A stretch of 64,000 nt of DNA from CAYJAD01 sp964370015 (GCA_964370015.1 CAYJHD010000002.1:17865-81864); one strand, 5' to 3'. Numbered from the stretch's first letter, positions 49,586 through 58,893 are shown. Numbers and translations are program-made. Notes: generated by a model not told the origin, from the sequence alone.

Positions 49586-52336
49586 TTATGCTGAAATGGG
49601 AGGATTTTTAATCCAGTAAGCAATAGTTTTGTAAAGCTTTTTGGGATTTATGGGCTTGGTGGCGTGTTCATTCATGCCATGGGCAAGGCTTTTTTGCACA
49701 TCTTCTTCTAAAGCATGCGCAGAAAGGGCAACTATGGGGAGGCTGCGGAATTTTTCTTGTTCACGAATTTTGCGTGCCGCTGTAAGTCCGTCCATAATGG
49801 GCATTTGAATGTCCATAAGCACAAGATCAAAGGATTCTTTCTCAAGCATTTCTAAAGCTTCTAGGCCATTATTGGCAATGGAAACTTTATAGCCCACTTG
49901 TTCTAAAATTTCTTGCGCCACCATTTGGTTGATTTCGTTATCTTCCACAAGCAAGAGTTTTGCCGGAACTCCATTCACCATGGTAAGATTTTTCTCTTGT
50001 GTTTCACTGGCATCTTCGGCCATGGGTAGGGTGGCAGTGCCGTAGAACGTGGAACCTTTATCAAGCTGACTTTCAACGCGTATTTGCCCATGCAGCTTTT
50101 GCATGATTTTTTGGGTGATAACAAGTCCTAGACCTGTGCCTCCGTAAAGACGTGTAAAAGATGTATCTGCTTGAGAAAAAGGTGAAAAAATATGCTCAAC
50201 GTATTCGGGAGCAATGCCAATGCCTGTATCTTTTACAGAAAAAGAGTACTGCATTTGGCATGAGCCCACATTTTTTTCATGGATGCACATATGTATGCTT
50301 CCGTGGGATGTGAATTTAATGGCATTATCCAAAAGATTGAAAAACACTTGCTTGAGACGCAGAGCATCTCCTAGCACACGCTGGGAGCTAAGGTTGTTTT
50401 CAATGTGTAGCGTCAAGCATTTTTCTGCAGCTTGCGCCATGAAGGTTTCTTCAATATCATGAATAATATCTTTAAGGGCGAAAGGTTCTTCTTTAAATTC
50501 AAATCTTCCAGACTCCATATGAGAAAAGTCTAACATGTCATTGATGACACGCAATAAGTCCTGGGCAGAGTCTAGGGATTTTTGCACGTAGGAGTTTTGC
50601 TCTGCTTGTAAGGAAGTTTTATTTAATAGGTGTAAAAGCCCTAAAATGCCATTCATGGGAGTGCGGATTTCGTGACTCATATTGGCCAAAAATTCACTCT
50701 TGGCTGCGGCATTTTTTTCAGCAATATTTTTTGCTTCGTGCAAATGGTCTTGCACACGCTGTATTTCAGCCAGCATTGTTTTAAGTTTACGCAAATCGCG
50801 TATATAGGTAATGACGCCATAAGAGTCTTTGTAGCTAATGCGCGTTAAAATCATTTCCACGGGAAGAAAGGCGTTTTCCTGACTTTGATGCAAGCATAAA
50901 AATTCTGTGTAGGCAGAACCTTCTTCAAGGGCTTTTTGCAAGCATGCTTTAAGAAGGTCTTCAGAGTTTTCTCCCGAAGGCTGTAATAGAGGATAGGTTT
51001 TGGTGAAGTTTGCTTGAAATTCTTCTTTGCTGGTAAAGCCATATAATTTTAGACTTTCAGAATTGCAATCGATGAGATTTAAATTATTATCCCAAAAGTG
51101 TACGCCCAAGGGCATGGATTCCAACATGAGTTTATTGCGCAGTTCTGCTTCTGCGGCAACTTTTTGTGAAGCTTTAATTTCACGTAAATCGCGAGAGAAG
51201 GTAATAACGGCATCTTCGCCGTGCAGTACAGCACCTACACATGTTTTATCCACAGGAACGAGCGTACCGTCGGGGAGTTGATGTGTCCACTCAACGTGGC
51301 TCATGCCATGGGTTAAAGCTTCATCAAAATTTTTATGTAAGGTGGGTAAACTTTCTTGACCGTTGGGCTGGTAGGGCGGAGAAACTTGGTTGTATTTCTC
51401 CATGTATTCTTGTTTATCTTTAAATCCAAAAAGGTTGATGCTGGCGATGTTACAGTCGATGAGCTTATACTCTTTATCCCAAAAAGACATACTCAAAGGC
51501 ATGGCTTCCAGTACTATTTTATTACGAATTTCCGCTTGTGTCGCTCTATTTTGGCTTTCTTTGAGGGTGCGTAAATCATAAATATATTCTGCCACCATGT
51601 CTTTACCGTCATATTGAACGCGGCGCAAAGACACATAGGTGGGTATTGTTTCACCTTGTGTATTACACCAAAGCCAGTCAGCATCGCTTTTTCCTAGGGC
51701 AAAAGCATCATGAAGTAGCTTGGAAGAATGCTCTGAAGAGCTTTGTCCATTTTGTTGATTTTGAGGGTAAAAAGAGTGTTGACTAAGAGCATATTCCTCT
51801 TTGGTGCTTATGCCAAAAAGGTCCATGAAGCTTTGATTGCAATCAATAAGCGCATGTTCTGCATTCCATAGGCAAACAGCCAGTGGAGATGCTTCCACAA
51901 TACTTCGAATGTTTTTATCTTGATGGTAAAAGTCTTCTAAGGTTTTTGTATGATTACTTGTGCCTATTAACGTGCAGGTAATGATGGCAATACCTTGGTA
52001 TTCCATGCGAGTGAGGTGGTATTGGACGGGTACTCTTTCGCCATTTTTTAGCAAATGCTCCCAGGAATACGTATGCACACCTTCCGCAAGTGCTTTGGCT
52101 AAATGCTCTTGACACAAGAGTATAGAATTTTGGCCTTCAGCTTGTGTGGCTGGGTTAAAGTGAGAAAAGTTTACTTGGCTTTCCTCTAAAGATGAAGATC
52201 CCAGAAAATGCAAATAAGCCTTTGTGCAATAAAGCATGTGTCCATGCTCATCATAGCAGCACAGGGCTTGAGGATTATTACCGTAGAGTTGGTGCAAAAA
52301 AGCATACATGGGCGTTTTTTGAGAAAAGTCTAACAT
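49586..52336 (-). CDS. Cytoplasmic hybrid histidine kinase with four PAS domains
   Basis: This 916-residue kinase has no membrane segments. Four PAS-like domains lie in tandem at about residues 10-125, 140-260, 270-388 and 400-517. The last three share the motif LIDCN (163-167, 292-296, 421-425) and a Pro-x2-QPNG-like segment, so they arose by duplication. HisKA has H555 (FLANMSHEIRTPMNG), HATPase ends with GGTGLGL, and the C-terminal receiver has D842 (LVLMDIQMPIMDG). No Hpt or output domain is attached. The signal is probably intracellular (redox, gas or metabolite), but no haem- or flavin-binding residues can be assigned by eye. No regulator gene adjoins it. Confidence 0.9.
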   Translation of the reverse strand: MLDFSQKTPMYAFLHQLYGNNPQALCCYDEHGHMLYCTKAYLHFLGSSSLEESQVNFSHFNPATQAEGQNSILLCQEHLAKALAEGVHTYSWEHLLKNGERVPVQYHLTRMEYQGIAIITCTLIGTSNHTKTLEDFYHQDKNIRSIVEASPLAVCLWNAEHALIDCNQSFMDLFGISTKEEYALSQHSFYPQNQQNGQSSSEHSSKLLHDAFALGKSDADWLWCNTQGETIPTYVSLRRVQYDGKDMVAEYIYDLRTLKESQNRATQAEIRNKIVLEAMPLSMSFWDKEYKLIDCNIASINLFGFKDKQEYMEKYNQVSPPYQPNGQESLPTLHKNFDEALTHGMSHVEWTHQLPDGTLVPVDKTCVGAVLHGEDAVITFSRDLREIKASQKVAAEAELRNKLMLESMPLGVHFWDNNLNLIDCNSESLKLYGFTSKEEFQANFTKTYPLLQPSGENSEDLLKACLQKALEEGSAYTEFLCLHQSQENAFLPVEMILTRISYKDSYGVITYIRDLRKLKTMLAEIQRVQDHLHEAKNIAEKNAAAKSEFLANMSHEIRTPMNGILGLLHLLNKTSLQAEQNSYVQKSLDSAQDLLRVINDMLDFSHMESGRFEFKEEPFALKDIIHDIEETFMAQAAEKCLTLHIENNLSSQRVLGDALRLKQVFFNLLDNAIKFTSHGSIHMCIHEKNVGSCQMQYSFSVKDTGIGIAPEYVEHIFSPFSQADTSFTRLYGGTGLGLVITQKIMQKLHGQIRVESQLDKGSTFYGTATLPMAEDASETQEKNLTMVNGVPAKLLLVEDNEINQMVAQEILEQVGYKVSIANNGLEALEMLEKESFDLVLMDIQMPIMDGLTAARKIREQEKFRSLPIVALSAHALEEDVQKSLAHGMNEHATKPINPKKLYKTIAYWIKNPPISA

Positions 52337-52593
52337 ACGCGCGAAAAAACCTCTAAATGTCTACATTTTTACAAAAATATAGAGAAGCAACTCTGTGAGA
52401 GTGCTGTAATACGTCCTTCCTAATAAATAATCTATGGCATATTTTTGAAGTGGTGACAAGAATTTTAGTGCATAAAAAAATGGTTTATACACGAGTTTTT
52501 TAGTTTGAATAGGCGTGAAAAATGAATATAAAGTTTATTTTCGCAGTACGCGCTTTTATTGGAGTGTGAAAAAAATACTTTGCCTAATACAAT
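52337..52593. other. Non-coding AT-rich region upstream of the PAS kinase
   Basis: It should hold the kinase promoter (minus strand). I see no gene, known RNA or strong palindrome apart from the terminator that follows at 52594. Confidence 0.4.
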
Positions 52594-52622
52594 AAAAAGC
52601 CGCACCTCAGAAAGGTGCGGCC
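52594..52622 (-). terminator. Rho-independent terminator of the second chemoreceptor gene
   Basis: GCCGCACCT and AGGTGCGGC (52599-52607, 52614-52622) form a perfect 9-bp stem with a six-base loop. On the minus strand TTTTTATT follows. Confidence 0.92.
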
Positions 52623-52652
52623 AGAGTGACATGTGGGGGGGCTACAAGACCA

Positions 52653-54779
52653 TTAACCTTCTTTCATGGTCTTGATAATGCGTTCTAGTTTTTCCGCTTG
52701 ATGTGTGAGCTCCATGACAGCCTTGGTGGCTTCGCCCATGGCATGGCTTGTTTCAGTGGAGGCGTGGTTAATGCTGGTAAGGGAACGATTGATTTCTTCT
52801 GAAGTTGCAGATTGTTCTTCTGCTGCTGTGGCAATGGTGCGGATTTGGTCTGCAGAAGAGTCCACAAGGTGTACAATCTCATGTAAAGACTGCCCTGCAT
52901 CATGTGCTAAATTTGTGGCTGCTTCAATGCTATTTACGGAGCTGTCCACATTTTTCATATTGCGTTCCACACTGGTTTGTACACCGGCAATGGCGCTGCC
53001 CACTTCCACGGTGGCTTGCATGGTTTTTTCTGCCAATTTACGCACTTCGTCGGCCACCACGGCAAATCCACGACCAGCCTCACCTGCGCGAGCTGCTTCG
53101 ATGGCCGCATTTAAGGCCAATAAGTTGGTTTGATCTGCAATATCAGAGATAACATTCATAATGGTGCCAATGGCTTCGGCTTGTTCACCCAGTTGTATCA
53201 TATCTGTCTTAAGTTGTTGTGATTGTCCTTCCACTTCTGCTACGCGCTTAACCATGTTCTGTACTATATTTGCACCGTCTTCTGCTTTTGCACGGGCATC
53301 GTTGGACACATGGGTGGCATCACCGGCACTGCGAGCCACTTCAAGCACGGTGGAATTCATTTCTTCCATGGCTGAAGCAGTTTCAGTAATACGATCGGAA
53401 CTTTCGCTGACACTTTTTTCAGATTCAGTCACTTGTGCGGAAAGGCTACGCGCTGAGCTAAAGACGGCTTCCACAATATTTTCCAATTGGCCGGCGGCGG
53501 CAAGCATACCTTCTTGTTTGGCATTTTCTGCGGCTACTTGTGCTTGCTTTGCTTCTTCCATGGCTGTTTGTGCTTCTTGGCTTAAGCGTGCTGCCTCGGC
53601 TGCTTGCTTTTGAGCCAGAACAATATTTTCTTTAAGCGCACTCACCATGGCACGCAGTGCATCGCAGAGTTTGCCTAACTCATCTTGTGAGTTTACATGC
53701 AGCTCTTCGTCCAATTTTCCTTGTGCTACAGCCTGAGCAAATTGCATGCTTTTATTTAAAGGATTGGTAATACTTTTGGTTAAATACGTAGCAAAAGCTG
53801 CGCCCACAAGTACAAGTAAAGTGATGAAAATAATGGTGCTTGTTCTGCTGGCGTTGAGCCCGTCTATGGCCTCTTGTTGTTCTTGATTTATATCGCGGCT
53901 TAGCATGGTAAAGTTGTCATTGATAAGGCGATGAATTTCTTTGGAATAGCCACTACGGGTTGCGGAATAGCTGTTGAGCTCAGTGACGTTTTGGATAATG
54001 GCTTGTAACACTTTTGCATATTGATTGAGCTGAGAGACAACGGCACTGACTTCTTGCTTCAATTCTTCTGTGGGGAAAGCATTTTGGTCTGCAGAGGCTA
54101 TGGCAATAAGGTCGGTAATTTTTTTATGCAATTGGTTAAGCGTAGTACTATCGTTTTCTGTGAGAGCAGTGGATATGGCAGCACGCAAGTCAAAAAATGC
54201 TGTGCTAAAAGAGACAGTGGCCACGAGGTAGTTGGAAAATTCACTTAAAGCCACAGCATCATGAGCTTGGCTGGCATTGGAAATTTCCTTTTGAATGAGA
54301 GCAATGGTGTTGTGAACGCGTTGATTTATATCTTGATCAAAGGATTCAAGTTGCGTTTGATTTTTTAAGAAATTTTGCAGGGTAGAGTGAGAACTTTGAA
54401 GAGAATTTGTATACTGCGCAAATACATTGCGAAAAGTAGCTGTAAAGCTTTGTAATTGTGTGAGCTCAGGATAGGTGCGCACTAAGGTATTTAGATGATC
54501 CAAAGCCGCTTCAGCTTTTTTTACATCATCTTGTATGGCTGTGTAGTTGGCGGAATCGCGTGTGAGGCGATAGGTGCGCATATGTAGGTAGGCAGAATTG
54601 AAAGCTTCGCGAAGCTCTGCCACATCAAAAATTTCTGGGAGGCTCTTGTTTACAATGTCTAAAGCTTGGTTTGCAGCTTGCCTTTTTTCATTGACGGAGA
54701 AAAAACCAAGGACGCAAATGGAAAGTAAAATCACACCAAAGCCCAGAGTTAATTTCTTAGAAACGTTCATGTTTTTCAT
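52653..54779 (-). CDS. Methyl-accepting chemotaxis protein with four-helix-bundle sensor
   Basis: This 708-residue chemoreceptor has a first membrane helix at about 10-28, an all-helical periplasmic region to about 315 (4HB_MCP-like), and a second helix with IIFITLLVLVGAAFATYL. HAMP follows, then a signalling coiled coil with ISDIADQTNLLALNAAIEAARAG and GRGFAVVADEVRKLAEKT. The region before the methylation helices is unusually rich in Ala/Gln. There is no CheR pentapeptide. Both ATG 54779 and the next Met three residues later are plausible starts. It is a single-gene unit ended by the terminator at 52594-52622. Confidence 0.92.
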   Translation of the reverse strand: MKNMNVSKKLTLGFGVILLSICVLGFFSVNEKRQAANQALDIVNKSLPEIFDVAELREAFNSAYLHMRTYRLTRDSANYTAIQDDVKKAEAALDHLNTLVRTYPELTQLQSFTATFRNVFAQYTNSLQSSHSTLQNFLKNQTQLESFDQDINQRVHNTIALIQKEISNASQAHDAVALSEFSNYLVATVSFSTAFFDLRAAISTALTENDSTTLNQLHKKITDLIAIASADQNAFPTEELKQEVSAVVSQLNQYAKVLQAIIQNVTELNSYSATRSGYSKEIHRLINDNFTMLSRDINQEQQEAIDGLNASRTSTIIFITLLVLVGAAFATYLTKSITNPLNKSMQFAQAVAQGKLDEELHVNSQDELGKLCDALRAMVSALKENIVLAQKQAAEAARLSQEAQTAMEEAKQAQVAAENAKQEGMLAAAGQLENIVEAVFSSARSLSAQVTESEKSVSESSDRITETASAMEEMNSTVLEVARSAGDATHVSNDARAKAEDGANIVQNMVKRVAEVEGQSQQLKTDMIQLGEQAEAIGTIMNVISDIADQTNLLALNAAIEAARAGEAGRGFAVVADEVRKLAEKTMQATVEVGSAIAGVQTSVERNMKNVDSSVNSIEAATNLAHDAGQSLHEIVHLVDSSADQIRTIATAAEEQSATSEEINRSLTSINHASTETSHAMGEATKAVMELTHQAEKLERIIKTMKEG

Positions 54780-54844
54780 ACCTTCATCCTTTTTTACTCA
54801 ATTGTATTTTGCTGTGTATGTGCTCAAAAATACGGCATACCTAG

Positions 54845-54867
54845 TTTAATACGTTTAAAGTATTAAA
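54845..54867. promoter_or_regulatory. 8-bp perfect inverted repeat upstream of the chemoreceptor
   Basis: TTTAATAC (54845-54852) and GTATTAAA (54860-54867) with a 7-base spacer, 65 bases before the chemoreceptor ATG. This is a possible operator. The rest of 54780-55044 is AT-rich with no gene. Confidence 0.35.
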
Positions 54868-55044
54868 GACTTCATGCCATATGGGCAACCGTTGTAAACG
54901 TCATGCTCTTATTGGTCAATGCTTTATACGTTAAAAAGTGAATACTTCAGAGGAAAAGATAGGAAATATAAAAGATATTTCTTTATATATCCCTATAAAA
55001 TATAGTAAAAAAGTAAAGAATGTAGGCATAAATCATAAAATTGT

Positions 55045-55072
55045 TTGACAAAGCAAATGAAAGACTTATCTA
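55045..55072 (+). promoter_or_regulatory. Candidate promoter of the 83-residue orphan gene
   Basis: TTGACA (55045-55050), a 16-base spacer and TATCTA (55067-55072). A perfect 7-bp inverted repeat (CTATTTA-TTAG-TAAATAG, 55070-55087) overlaps the -10 and would suit an operator. The leader to the ATG is about 145 bases. Confidence 0.5.
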
Positions 55073-55223
55073 TTTATTAGTAAATAGAGCAATTTTTTAT
55101 ATGTTTTGCACGATGCCTCTCCTTGTGTTTAGCTAGAACGGAAATTGTTGTTTTTTTATTTGTGACACACGGCGAGACAAGCAAAAAGGCGTAACCTCAA
55201 AATGTTTTCATTGGAGGTGTCTT

Positions 55224-55475
55224 ATGAAGATGAAGTCACGTGTTCCGCAATGGGTTGCAAAGAGTATGGATTTGACCAAGTGGGGTATTTCGCAAGAATG
55301 TATCGACATTTTACAAACAGGTCCGCGGCATAGTTCTTATTGGGCCACATGGGATGGCGTATTAAAAAGAGCTAAGCGTGTTGTGGATGGAAGAAAATAT
55401 AGACTTTCCCCTTGTAAAGGGGAGCGGGTCCTTATTGTTCCAGAAAATTTTGATTTGGACACCCGTGCTTTTTAG
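55224..55475 (+). CDS. Small orphan protein of unknown function
   Basis: The 83-residue soluble, slightly basic protein has no signal peptide and two cysteines. I do not recognise it. It has TGGAGGTGTCTT right before the ATG, a good promoter, and a strong terminator 45 bases after the stop. It is therefore a self-contained, probably well-expressed gene. The C-terminal half (RKYRLSPCKGERVLIVPENF) looks like a small beta structure. Confidence 0.65.
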   Translation: MKMKSRVPQWVAKSMDLTKWGISQECIDILQTGPRHSSYWATWDGVLKRAKRVVDGRKYRLSPCKGERVLIVPENFDLDTRAF

Positions 55476-55518
55476 GGAAAGATAGCTGTAGAATGGATTT
55501 AAGATGTTTATGATTCGT

Positions 55519-55549
55519 AAAAAAAGCCCCGTTTAGGGGCTTTTTTTAC
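55519..55549 (+). terminator. Rho-independent terminator of the orphan gene
   Basis: AAAAAAGCCCC, loop GTTTA, GGGGCTTTTTTT: a perfect stem with an A-run before it and a T-run after it. Confidence 0.92.
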
Positions 55550-55718
55550 ATACAACGTGCTGTACGAAATAAGTCTTTATCATGCCAGTTCAAAGGCAAA
55601 AAAATGTCGGAAGAGGATTTTATTTTGTATGTTAATGCTAATTCGACGTATGCAGGGGTGAGTTTTTATACAATTACTCAATAGCCGTAGTCGATGTTTT
55701 ACTATGTTATGTCCTTAT

Positions 55719-56663
55719 TTATCGTATCAAATCCGGAAGTAAATCTTCAATTGTTTTCGCATGTTGCTCTATGTATTGCGAAAACTTTATATTATCAAGC
55801 ACCACGAGGGGAAAACCTACTGCTTGCATTTGATGCACAACAAGAGGGTCGTGGCTCATTTTTAAGAAAGCTTTGCTCAATTTTTGTACTATATCGTCGG
55901 GAGTACGTGCAGGTACGGCAAATCCACGAAAAGCGCCCCATTCTGTGGTGAAACCAAGTTTTGAGAAACGTTCTATATTTTCTACTCCGGCATAAGGTGC
56001 GTCCGACATGATGCCAAGAATGCGTAAAGAACCACCCTTATGGTAGCTGAGAGCCTCTCCAAGGGTCATCATGGCCGCAGAGACATGCTTGCTTAGAAGG
56101 TGGGTAATTTGTTGAGCACCAGAAGTGCTGTGGACAAAGTTAAAAGTGGTGGAAAAATGTTTTTCAAGCAAAAGACTGGCGACATGATGTGAGGTGGAGT
56201 GTCCAGGGGTAACTATGCTGAGTCGCTTTTTTTGTGAGCTTTGTATAAATTGCTCTAATGTTGTATAAGGAGATGTGGCGGGCACCACCAACACTTGAGG
56301 GTCAAAGCAGTACATAATGATAGGAGTAAAATCTTTATGGTTATAAGGTGCTGCTTTAAAGAGCGGATTGGCAATGACGGAGTTTGTGAAGGTGAGTAGC
56401 GTATACCCATCTGCCGGTGCATCTGAAACAGCTGCCTGTCCTAATAATCCGCCGTCTCCGGGAATGTTATGAACAAAAAGTTCGTGACCTTGAAGGTATT
56501 TAGGCGCCGCTTGACTAAACATGCGCGTGGTTAAGTCTGCACCCCCTCCAGGAGAAAAAGGCACTATGACCGTGAGGTTTTTACTGGGAAAGTCTGCAGC
56601 TTTAAGGCTTAAGGGCGTAAGCAAACAAAATAAAAATAGTACAAGGTAAAGGACGCGTGGCAT
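55719..56663 (-). CDS. TctC/Bug-family tripartite tricarboxylate-type binding protein, orphan
   Basis: This 314-residue periplasmic protein has a signal peptide (to about LSLKAAD). The Bug-family start reads FPSKNLTVIVPFSPGGGADLTTRM, and GDGGLLGQAAVSDAPADGYTLL follows, typical of the carboxylate-binding pocket. Family members bind carboxylates such as citrate, or other small acids, for TctAB transport. No tctA or tctB lies nearby, so it either serves a transporter elsewhere or acts in sensing. It has 55 bases of leader after the terminator-like hairpin of the tautomerase gene. Confidence 0.85.
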   Translation of the reverse strand: MPRVLYLVLFLFCLLTPLSLKAADFPSKNLTVIVPFSPGGGADLTTRMFSQAAPKYLQGHELFVHNIPGDGGLLGQAAVSDAPADGYTLLTFTNSVIANPLFKAAPYNHKDFTPIIMYCFDPQVLVVPATSPYTTLEQFIQSSQKKRLSIVTPGHSTSHHVASLLLEKHFSTTFNFVHSTSGAQQITHLLSKHVSAAMMTLGEALSYHKGGSLRILGIMSDAPYAGVENIERFSKLGFTTEWGAFRGFAVPARTPDDIVQKLSKAFLKMSHDPLVVHQMQAVGFPLVVLDNIKFSQYIEQHAKTIEDLLPDLIR

Positions 56664-56758
56664 AATAACTCCTTATGAGGGAGGTTGCTTAAAAAAATAT
56701 CAAACTGCTGTGGAAAAACTTGCGCAACAGCTTATAGAGTGTAAGCACATATCGTGCC

Positions 56759-56783
56759 AAAACATACTGTTATGGTATGTTTT
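56759..56783 (-). terminator. Hairpin after the tautomerase gene
   Basis: AAAACATAC (56759-56767) and GTATGTTTT (56775-56783) are perfect inverted copies with a 7-base loop, 12 bases past the tautomerase stop on the minus strand. The T-run is short, so termination may be weak. Confidence 0.55.
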
Positions 56784-56794
56784 GAAGGGAGGCT

Positions 56795-57007
56795 TTACGA
56801 AGAAGCATTATGAAGACGCTCAGCCACTGTTTGACCACCTATGCCCCAATTGGTAGTGGGGATTTCTTCAATGGTGACTACGGTTGTTTGCGGGTTCTTT
56901 CCTAAAATACGCACGAGCATTTCTGTGGTTTCTTGTATGAGCTGTGCTTTCTGGGCTTGTGTGGGGGCTTGCTCTCCACCTGTGACTTTAATGTTTACAT
57001 AAGGCAT
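56795..57007 (-). CDS. 4-Oxalocrotonate tautomerase family enzyme
   Basis: The 70-residue protein begins MPYVNIKVTGG, giving the catalytic N-terminal proline after Met removal. The ETTEMLVRILGKNPQTTVVTIEEI segment is typical of the small tautomerases. These act as hexamers of beta-alpha-beta subunits on enol or dienol acids. AAAGGACAAAAAT precedes the ATG. No catabolic operon is adjacent, so the substrate is unknown. Confidence 0.85.
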   Translation of the reverse strand: MPYVNIKVTGGEQAPTQAQKAQLIQETTEMLVRILGKNPQTTVVTIEEIPTTNWGIGGQTVAERLHNASS

Positions 57008-57230
57008 ATTTTTGTCCTTTTATACGAGATTTTGCATCTAAATTCTATCAAGATATATCCTTAGACAATGTTATTGTAAATTCTTTTTCCATGAGAAATA
57101 GCTTCTATTTTAGAGAAACTATGCATATTGCTTAAAAGTAGCTGAGGAAATTTTCTTTACTTTTGAGCTGATTTTTTCTAATTCCAAAGGGTATAGCGTA
57201 AAAAATATAATAATTTATTGAGGGCTAAAT

Positions 57231-58376
57231 ATGAATGCAAGTATGGAATATAAATCTTTTCTTTGGCTTCTTGTGGTGGTTTCTTTAGCTTTTTTGGTGC
57301 TCATGTTTCCTTTTTTTGGCATCATTTTTTGGTCGGTGGCCATAACTATTATTTTTTCCAATGTGCAGAATTACTTTGTTAAAGTTACAGGTAGTTCTAA
57401 TATGTCTGCATTATTAACACTTTTTATAACCATAGTTATTGTTGTTATTCCTTTTCTCTTTATAGCCAGTGAATTTTTGGAACAAGGTTTAGCTTTGTAT
57501 CAAGGATTAAGTAGTGGTGCCATTGATGTAAATGCTTATTTTGAAAAAATAAAAGCTTCTTTTCCTTTGTTGCAAGAATATATGGATAAAATGAATATTA
57601 ATCCAGAAGGCTTTCAGGGAAAGCTTACGGAGCTTGTCATATTCTTAAGTAAATATATAGGGCAGCAAGCTGTGTCTATCGGCGCAGAAACATTAAATAT
57701 TATCGCGCAAATTGGTCTTTTGCTGTATATATCTTTTTTTACTTTACGTGATAAAAAATTTATTATTCAAGTGCTACACAAAGCTTTGCCCCTTGGAGAC
57801 AGACGCGAAGCCATATTGTTTCAAAAAATTTCTGCAGTAACCAAGGCCACCATTAATGGTAGCTTGGTGGTAGCCATGGTGCAGGGTATGCTTGGCGGAC
57901 TTATTTTTTGGTTTTTGGGCGTACAGGCTCCTATCCTTTGGGGCGGAGTCATGACTTTGCTTTCTTTGGTGCCTATGATTGGTGCAGGTTTGGTTTGGGC
58001 ACCTGTGGCCATATACTTTTTTGCCACGGGGGATGTGCAATCGGCTCTTATTTTAACAGTTTTTGGCGTGGCTGTCATTGGTCTTGTGGACAATGTATTA
58101 CGCCCCATCTTGGTTGGAAGAGACACCCGCTTACCTGATTATTTGGTATTGCTATCCACCTTGGGAGGATTTGCCCTACTTGGTATGAATGGCTTTATTA
58201 TAGGGCCTTTAGTGGCTGTATTGTTCATAACGTGTTGGGATATTTTTATTCGCGAGTATAATATTGAAGAAGATAGGGAACTGAGCCAAATGGATGAAGT
58301 TGCCCCCATGGTCGTGGTTAAAAATGAAACGCATGTGGTGCAAATTGCTTTCACTGAAGATGATGCGGGGAAGTAA
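57231..58376 (+). CDS. AI-2E family transporter-like membrane protein (PerM/TqsA family)
   Basis: This 381-residue protein has about eight membrane segments. It has the AI-2E family pattern: an N-terminal pair of helices, a soluble helical stretch with the QQAVSIGAETLNII region, and the C-terminal GVQAPILWGGVMTLLSLVPMIGAGLVWAPVAIYFF and VDNVLRPILVGRDTRLPDYLVLLSTLGG signatures. Family members are reported as autoinducer-2 exporters or ion antiporters; the substrate here is unknown. GAGGG is ten bases upstream of ATG 57231. The C-terminal 45 residues are acidic and cytoplasmic. Confidence 0.85.
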   Translation: MNASMEYKSFLWLLVVVSLAFLVLMFPFFGIIFWSVAITIIFSNVQNYFVKVTGSSNMSALLTLFITIVIVVIPFLFIASEFLEQGLALYQGLSSGAIDVNAYFEKIKASFPLLQEYMDKMNINPEGFQGKLTELVIFLSKYIGQQAVSIGAETLNIIAQIGLLLYISFFTLRDKKFIIQVLHKALPLGDRREAILFQKISAVTKATINGSLVVAMVQGMLGGLIFWFLGVQAPILWGGVMTLLSLVPMIGAGLVWAPVAIYFFATGDVQSALILTVFGVAVIGLVDNVLRPILVGRDTRLPDYLVLLSTLGGFALLGMNGFIIGPLVAVLFITCWDIFIREYNIEEDRELSQMDEVAPMVVVKNETHVVQIAFTEDDAGK

Positions 58377-58399
58377 TTCCTTGCAAATAATGATGAAGT

Positions 58400-58434
58400 G
58401 CCCTTTTATCACTATGGTGGTAAAAGGGCTTTTT
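58400..58434 (+). terminator. Rho-independent terminator of the AI-2E family gene
   Basis: GCCCTTTTATCAC pairs with GTGGTAAAAGGGC, with one wobble near the loop, and TTTTT follows. It lies 24 bases past the stop. Confidence 0.88.
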
Positions 58435-58496
58435 CATACATAAGAACACGTTCTCGTATATGGAAAGAAAAATTTGCCAATGGCATGGGTAAGAGG

Positions 58497-58534
58497 AAAA
58501 AGCCACAACCCTCGATCCCAAAGTTGTGGCTTTT
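58497..58534. terminator. 12-bp perfect terminator-like hairpin in a gene-free stretch
   Basis: AAAAGCCACAAC (58497-58508) and GTTGTGGCTTTT (58523-58534) pair perfectly around a 14-base loop. A/T runs on both sides allow termination on either strand. With the AI-2E terminator only 65 bases before it, this implies another short transcript in the region. Confidence 0.6.
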
Positions 58535-58604
58535 GCAGAAGCGGGACAGGGGAGAAATACTCACCCAGGATAAGTGTGAAGAATATCACCTCATCGAAGG
58601 GGAG

Positions 58605-58626
58605 GAGAAGAGAGCGCTCTCTTCTC
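58605..58626. repeat. Perfect 22-bp palindrome
   Basis: Positions 58605-58626 form an uninterrupted palindrome centred on AGCGCT, with arms GAGAAGAGAGC and GCTCTCTTCTC. There is no gene within 480 bases on the right. It suits a dimeric DNA-binding protein better than an RNA hairpin. Confidence 0.6.
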
Positions 58627-58646
58627 TTGACGACTAAATGTTTTCG

Positions 58647-58716
58647 TTTTTACATCAAGAGTCTTGTGCCATTATTTTTGCTATGAAAAATGAGGCATAA
58701 AAGCTTGATGTAAAAA
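58647..58716. repeat. 70-base imperfect hairpin with perfect 13-bp outer arms
   Basis: TTTTTACATCAAG (58647-58659) and CTTGATGTAAAAA (58704-58716) are perfect inverted copies. The interior also pairs (ATTTTT near 58673 with AAAAAT near 58685). A small structured RNA or a remnant repeat element is possible; no coding frame is convincing. Confidence 0.5.
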
Positions 58717-58851
58717 GTGAAATTCTAGCGTAATACTTCACCTTATGCACAATTTGATGTTTTCATCATAAAATGTGCCATCTTGCGCTCATATAATGCC
58801 ACATGCAAGAAGCTCAAACTGTGTGAACAGAAGAATATATATTGCATGCGT

Positions 58852-58893
58852 GAAGCTTCGTAATTTTTGTGTGATAAAAAAACACAAAGCTTC
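58852..58893. repeat. Bulged inverted repeat
   Basis: GAAGC (58852-58856) plus TTTGTGT (58866-58872) pair with ACACAAA (58882-58888) plus GCTTC (58889-58893), leaving one strand bulged. The rest of 58717-59006 shows nothing recognisable. Confidence 0.35.

Noticed and set aside
58398..58686. Two short frames in the inverted-repeat region
   Set aside because: They pass through terminator stems and have no ribosome-binding site or recognisable composition.
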